The position numbers and the translations under genes were made by a program. Below are positions 39,820-40,826 of a stretch of DNA of 40,826 nucleotides, in pieces; position 1 is the first letter of the stretch, and each line of letters starts with the position of its first letter. This stretch comes from Acidobacteriota bacterium. GTDB taxonomy: Bacteria > Acidobacteriota > Thermoanaerobaculia > Multivoradales > JAHEKO01. Location: assembly GCA_022561975.1 (NCBI GenBank), contig JADFQD010000015.1, positions 1 through 40,826 on the forward strand. The letters run 5' to 3'. The notes under the pieces are model-generated. The model saw only the letters and a list, made by a program, of their open reading frames with translations. It made no database searches and was not told where the DNA came from.

Positions 39820-40776
39820 ATGAATCGCGCACGTTGTTTTTCCTGGGTTGCCGCCCTTGGAGTGATCTTGACCATGGGTTCGATCGTGGCCCACGCGGTA
39901 CCTCTTCCCCGAGTCTTGAACCACAACTTCGACGTCGATGCCATCAGCGCGACGGTTTGTGAAGACGGCGCGATTTTCACCGGCGAGGCAACGGGAGCGA
40001 GCGCTCTCAACCTGCTGATGACTTCGCAGGTCTTCACCGGCGGCGGGACCCTGATGGCCACCGGGAACACCCACACGTTCACGGCGGTGGGTGAGATCTT
40101 CACTTTCAGCGTTGTCTATCCGATCGGCACCTTCAACGTCGGCGATCCGGTCCAGCTCTCGGTCACCGACAACCCCCCCACCATCTTCGGCGTCGAGGGC
40201 GATGTCGCGACCGCTACCGTGGCCGCTTGTCCGATCCCTGTTCCCACCATCCCCGGCGGGGGCTTGCTGCTGCTTGCCCTGATGCTGCTTGCCGGCGGAG
40301 CGGTGCTGCTGGCCCGGCGGTCGCGCGGTTCCTTGGCCCGACCCGCGCACGGTCTCTGGATCGGGTTCCTTCTTTTCGTCGCCGTGGCTGCTGCCCCGAT
40401 CGCTGCGACCGTGGCTTCTCCACCGGGTTTCTCCAAGGTCTTCATGCCGGACACTATCGGCCCGGGCAGCACCAGCATGTTGATCTTCACCATCAACAAC
40501 TCGGGATCGGTATATCCGGTCGATATGTTGGCCTTCAGCGACATGCTGCCGGGCGGAATGACCCTGGCCGAGCCGGCGTTCGTGTCCAATACCTGTGGCG
40601 GCACGGTGACCGCACTGGACGGCGGCGGCACGATCACTCTCACTGACGGAATGGTCGGGAAGGAAGAGATCTGCGAGATTGTCGTCAATGTCACCGCCGC
40701 CGACACCGAAGGCAACCCCTACACTAATACGACCGGCGCTCTGACCTCGGACGCCGGCAGCATCTGCATCCCGTAG
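39820..40776 (+). CDS. surface protein with internal sorting-type anchor and C-terminal DUF7933/DUF11-like domain
   Basis: The 318-residue protein has a strong AAGGAG Shine-Dalgarno sequence six bases before the ATG. Residues 1-26 are a signal peptide ('FSWVAALGVILTMGSIVAHA'). A beta domain (about 27-140) follows. Then comes 'IPTIPGGGLLLLALMLLAGG' plus 'ARRSRGS' (about 146-172), which is built like a C-terminal IPTL/PEP-CTERM sorting tail: motif, membrane helix, basic end. Instead of stopping, the frame continues through a second hydrophobic segment ('GLWIGFLLFVAVAAAPIAAT') into a beta domain ('FSDMLPGGMTLAEPAFVSNT', 'CEIVVNVTAADTEGNPYTNT'). It then stops abruptly at 'SDAGSICIP'. It may be a fusion of two secreted proteins or a truncated one. 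Confidence 0.75.
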   Translation: MNRARCFSWVAALGVILTMGSIVAHAVPLPRVLNHNFDVDAISATVCEDGAIFTGEATGASALNLLMTSQVFTGGGTLMATGNTHTFTAVGEIFTFSVVYPIGTFNVGDPVQLSVTDNPPTIFGVEGDVATATVAACPIPVPTIPGGGLLLLALMLLAGGAVLLARRSRGSLARPAHGLWIGFLLFVAVAAAPIAATVASPPGFSKVFMPDTIGPGSTSMLIFTINNSGSVYPVDMLAFSDMLPGGMTLAEPAFVSNTCGGTVTALDGGGTITLTDGMVGKEEICEIVVNVTAADTEGNPYTNTTGALTSDAGSICIP

Positions 40777-40826
40777 TCGGCAGCGCCGATCTGGTTGTGC
40801 ATCCGCTTGACGAGATCGGCGCGCTG
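40777..40826. other. window edge, no gene assigned
   Basis: The last 50 bases are open on the minus strand ('QRADLVKRMHNQIGAAD'), but this is too short to assign. No terminator is seen after the surface-protein stop. Confidence 0.4.

Noticed and set aside
1-40826. CRISPR array or cas genes
   Set aside because: The regular 46-base repeats at 34387-34514 have no unique spacers and are palindromic REP-type units; no cas-like protein is seen.

Overview
The window is about 41 kb of GC-rich bacterial DNA. It looks like a member of Acidobacteriota, probably a Thermoanaerobaculia-type environmental genome. The evidence is one VWFA protein of the 'acidobacterial VWFA' type, a RAYT-transposase remnant with the usual N-terminus of that group, dense gene packing, and many short palindromic intergenic repeats. 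The assignment is an inference from gene content. Both outer ends look odd: an amidohydrolase fragment joins a GAF fragment near base 479, and the last surface domain breaks off near base 40,750. Either end could be an assembly chimera.

Bases 665-23281 form a storage-glucan locus. It encodes glycogen phosphorylase (glgP), amylomaltase (malQ), debranching enzyme (glgX), a very large GH13 protein, ADP-glucose pyrophosphorylase (glgC) and glycogen synthase (glgA). No branching enzyme is visible. Interleaved is a second set with no obvious place in glycogen metabolism: three paralogous ATP-grasp ligases of about 410 aa, one divergent ATP-grasp-like protein, an S51/cyanophycinase-like serine hydrolase, and two esterases, one with a CBM48-like glucan-binding N-terminus. 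Activation (ATP-grasp), hydrolysis (S51) and ester cleavage or transfer (esterases) beside glycogen genes suggest an undescribed pathway that makes or recycles an amino-acid-like or acyl compound together with glycogen. Its substrates are unknown.

Bases 20398-22063 are a mosaic of lower GC. It holds a broken NTF2-like fragment, a two-gene operon (a small protein with an apparent ATA start and an AhpD-like protein), a HepT-like scrap, a RAYT transposase remnant and the 3' half of a tRNA-Arg. This is likely a scar of past integrations.

Bases 23289-32471 encode a YhaM-like HD nuclease, a VWFA surface protein, several exported proteins of unknown function, a DUF481 outer-membrane protein, the GTPase TypA/BipA and a glycine-tailed RRM protein with a strong promoter, a long leader and a UUCG terminator.

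Bases 32637-40776 encode NAD malic enzyme, a radical SAM/SPASM protein with an unusual CX5CX2C cluster motif, an AhpD-like peroxidase-related protein, a class I glutamine amidotransferase, an exported Zn amidohydrolase and a surface protein with an internal sorting-type anchor. Two families of palindromic repeats, called REP-A and REP-B here, are scattered between genes, often touching stop codons.

Several divergent gene pairs share a nearly symmetrical -10 box, and several genes start 6-10 bases after a -10-like box without a Shine-Dalgarno sequence, which suggests bidirectional promoters and leaderless mRNAs.
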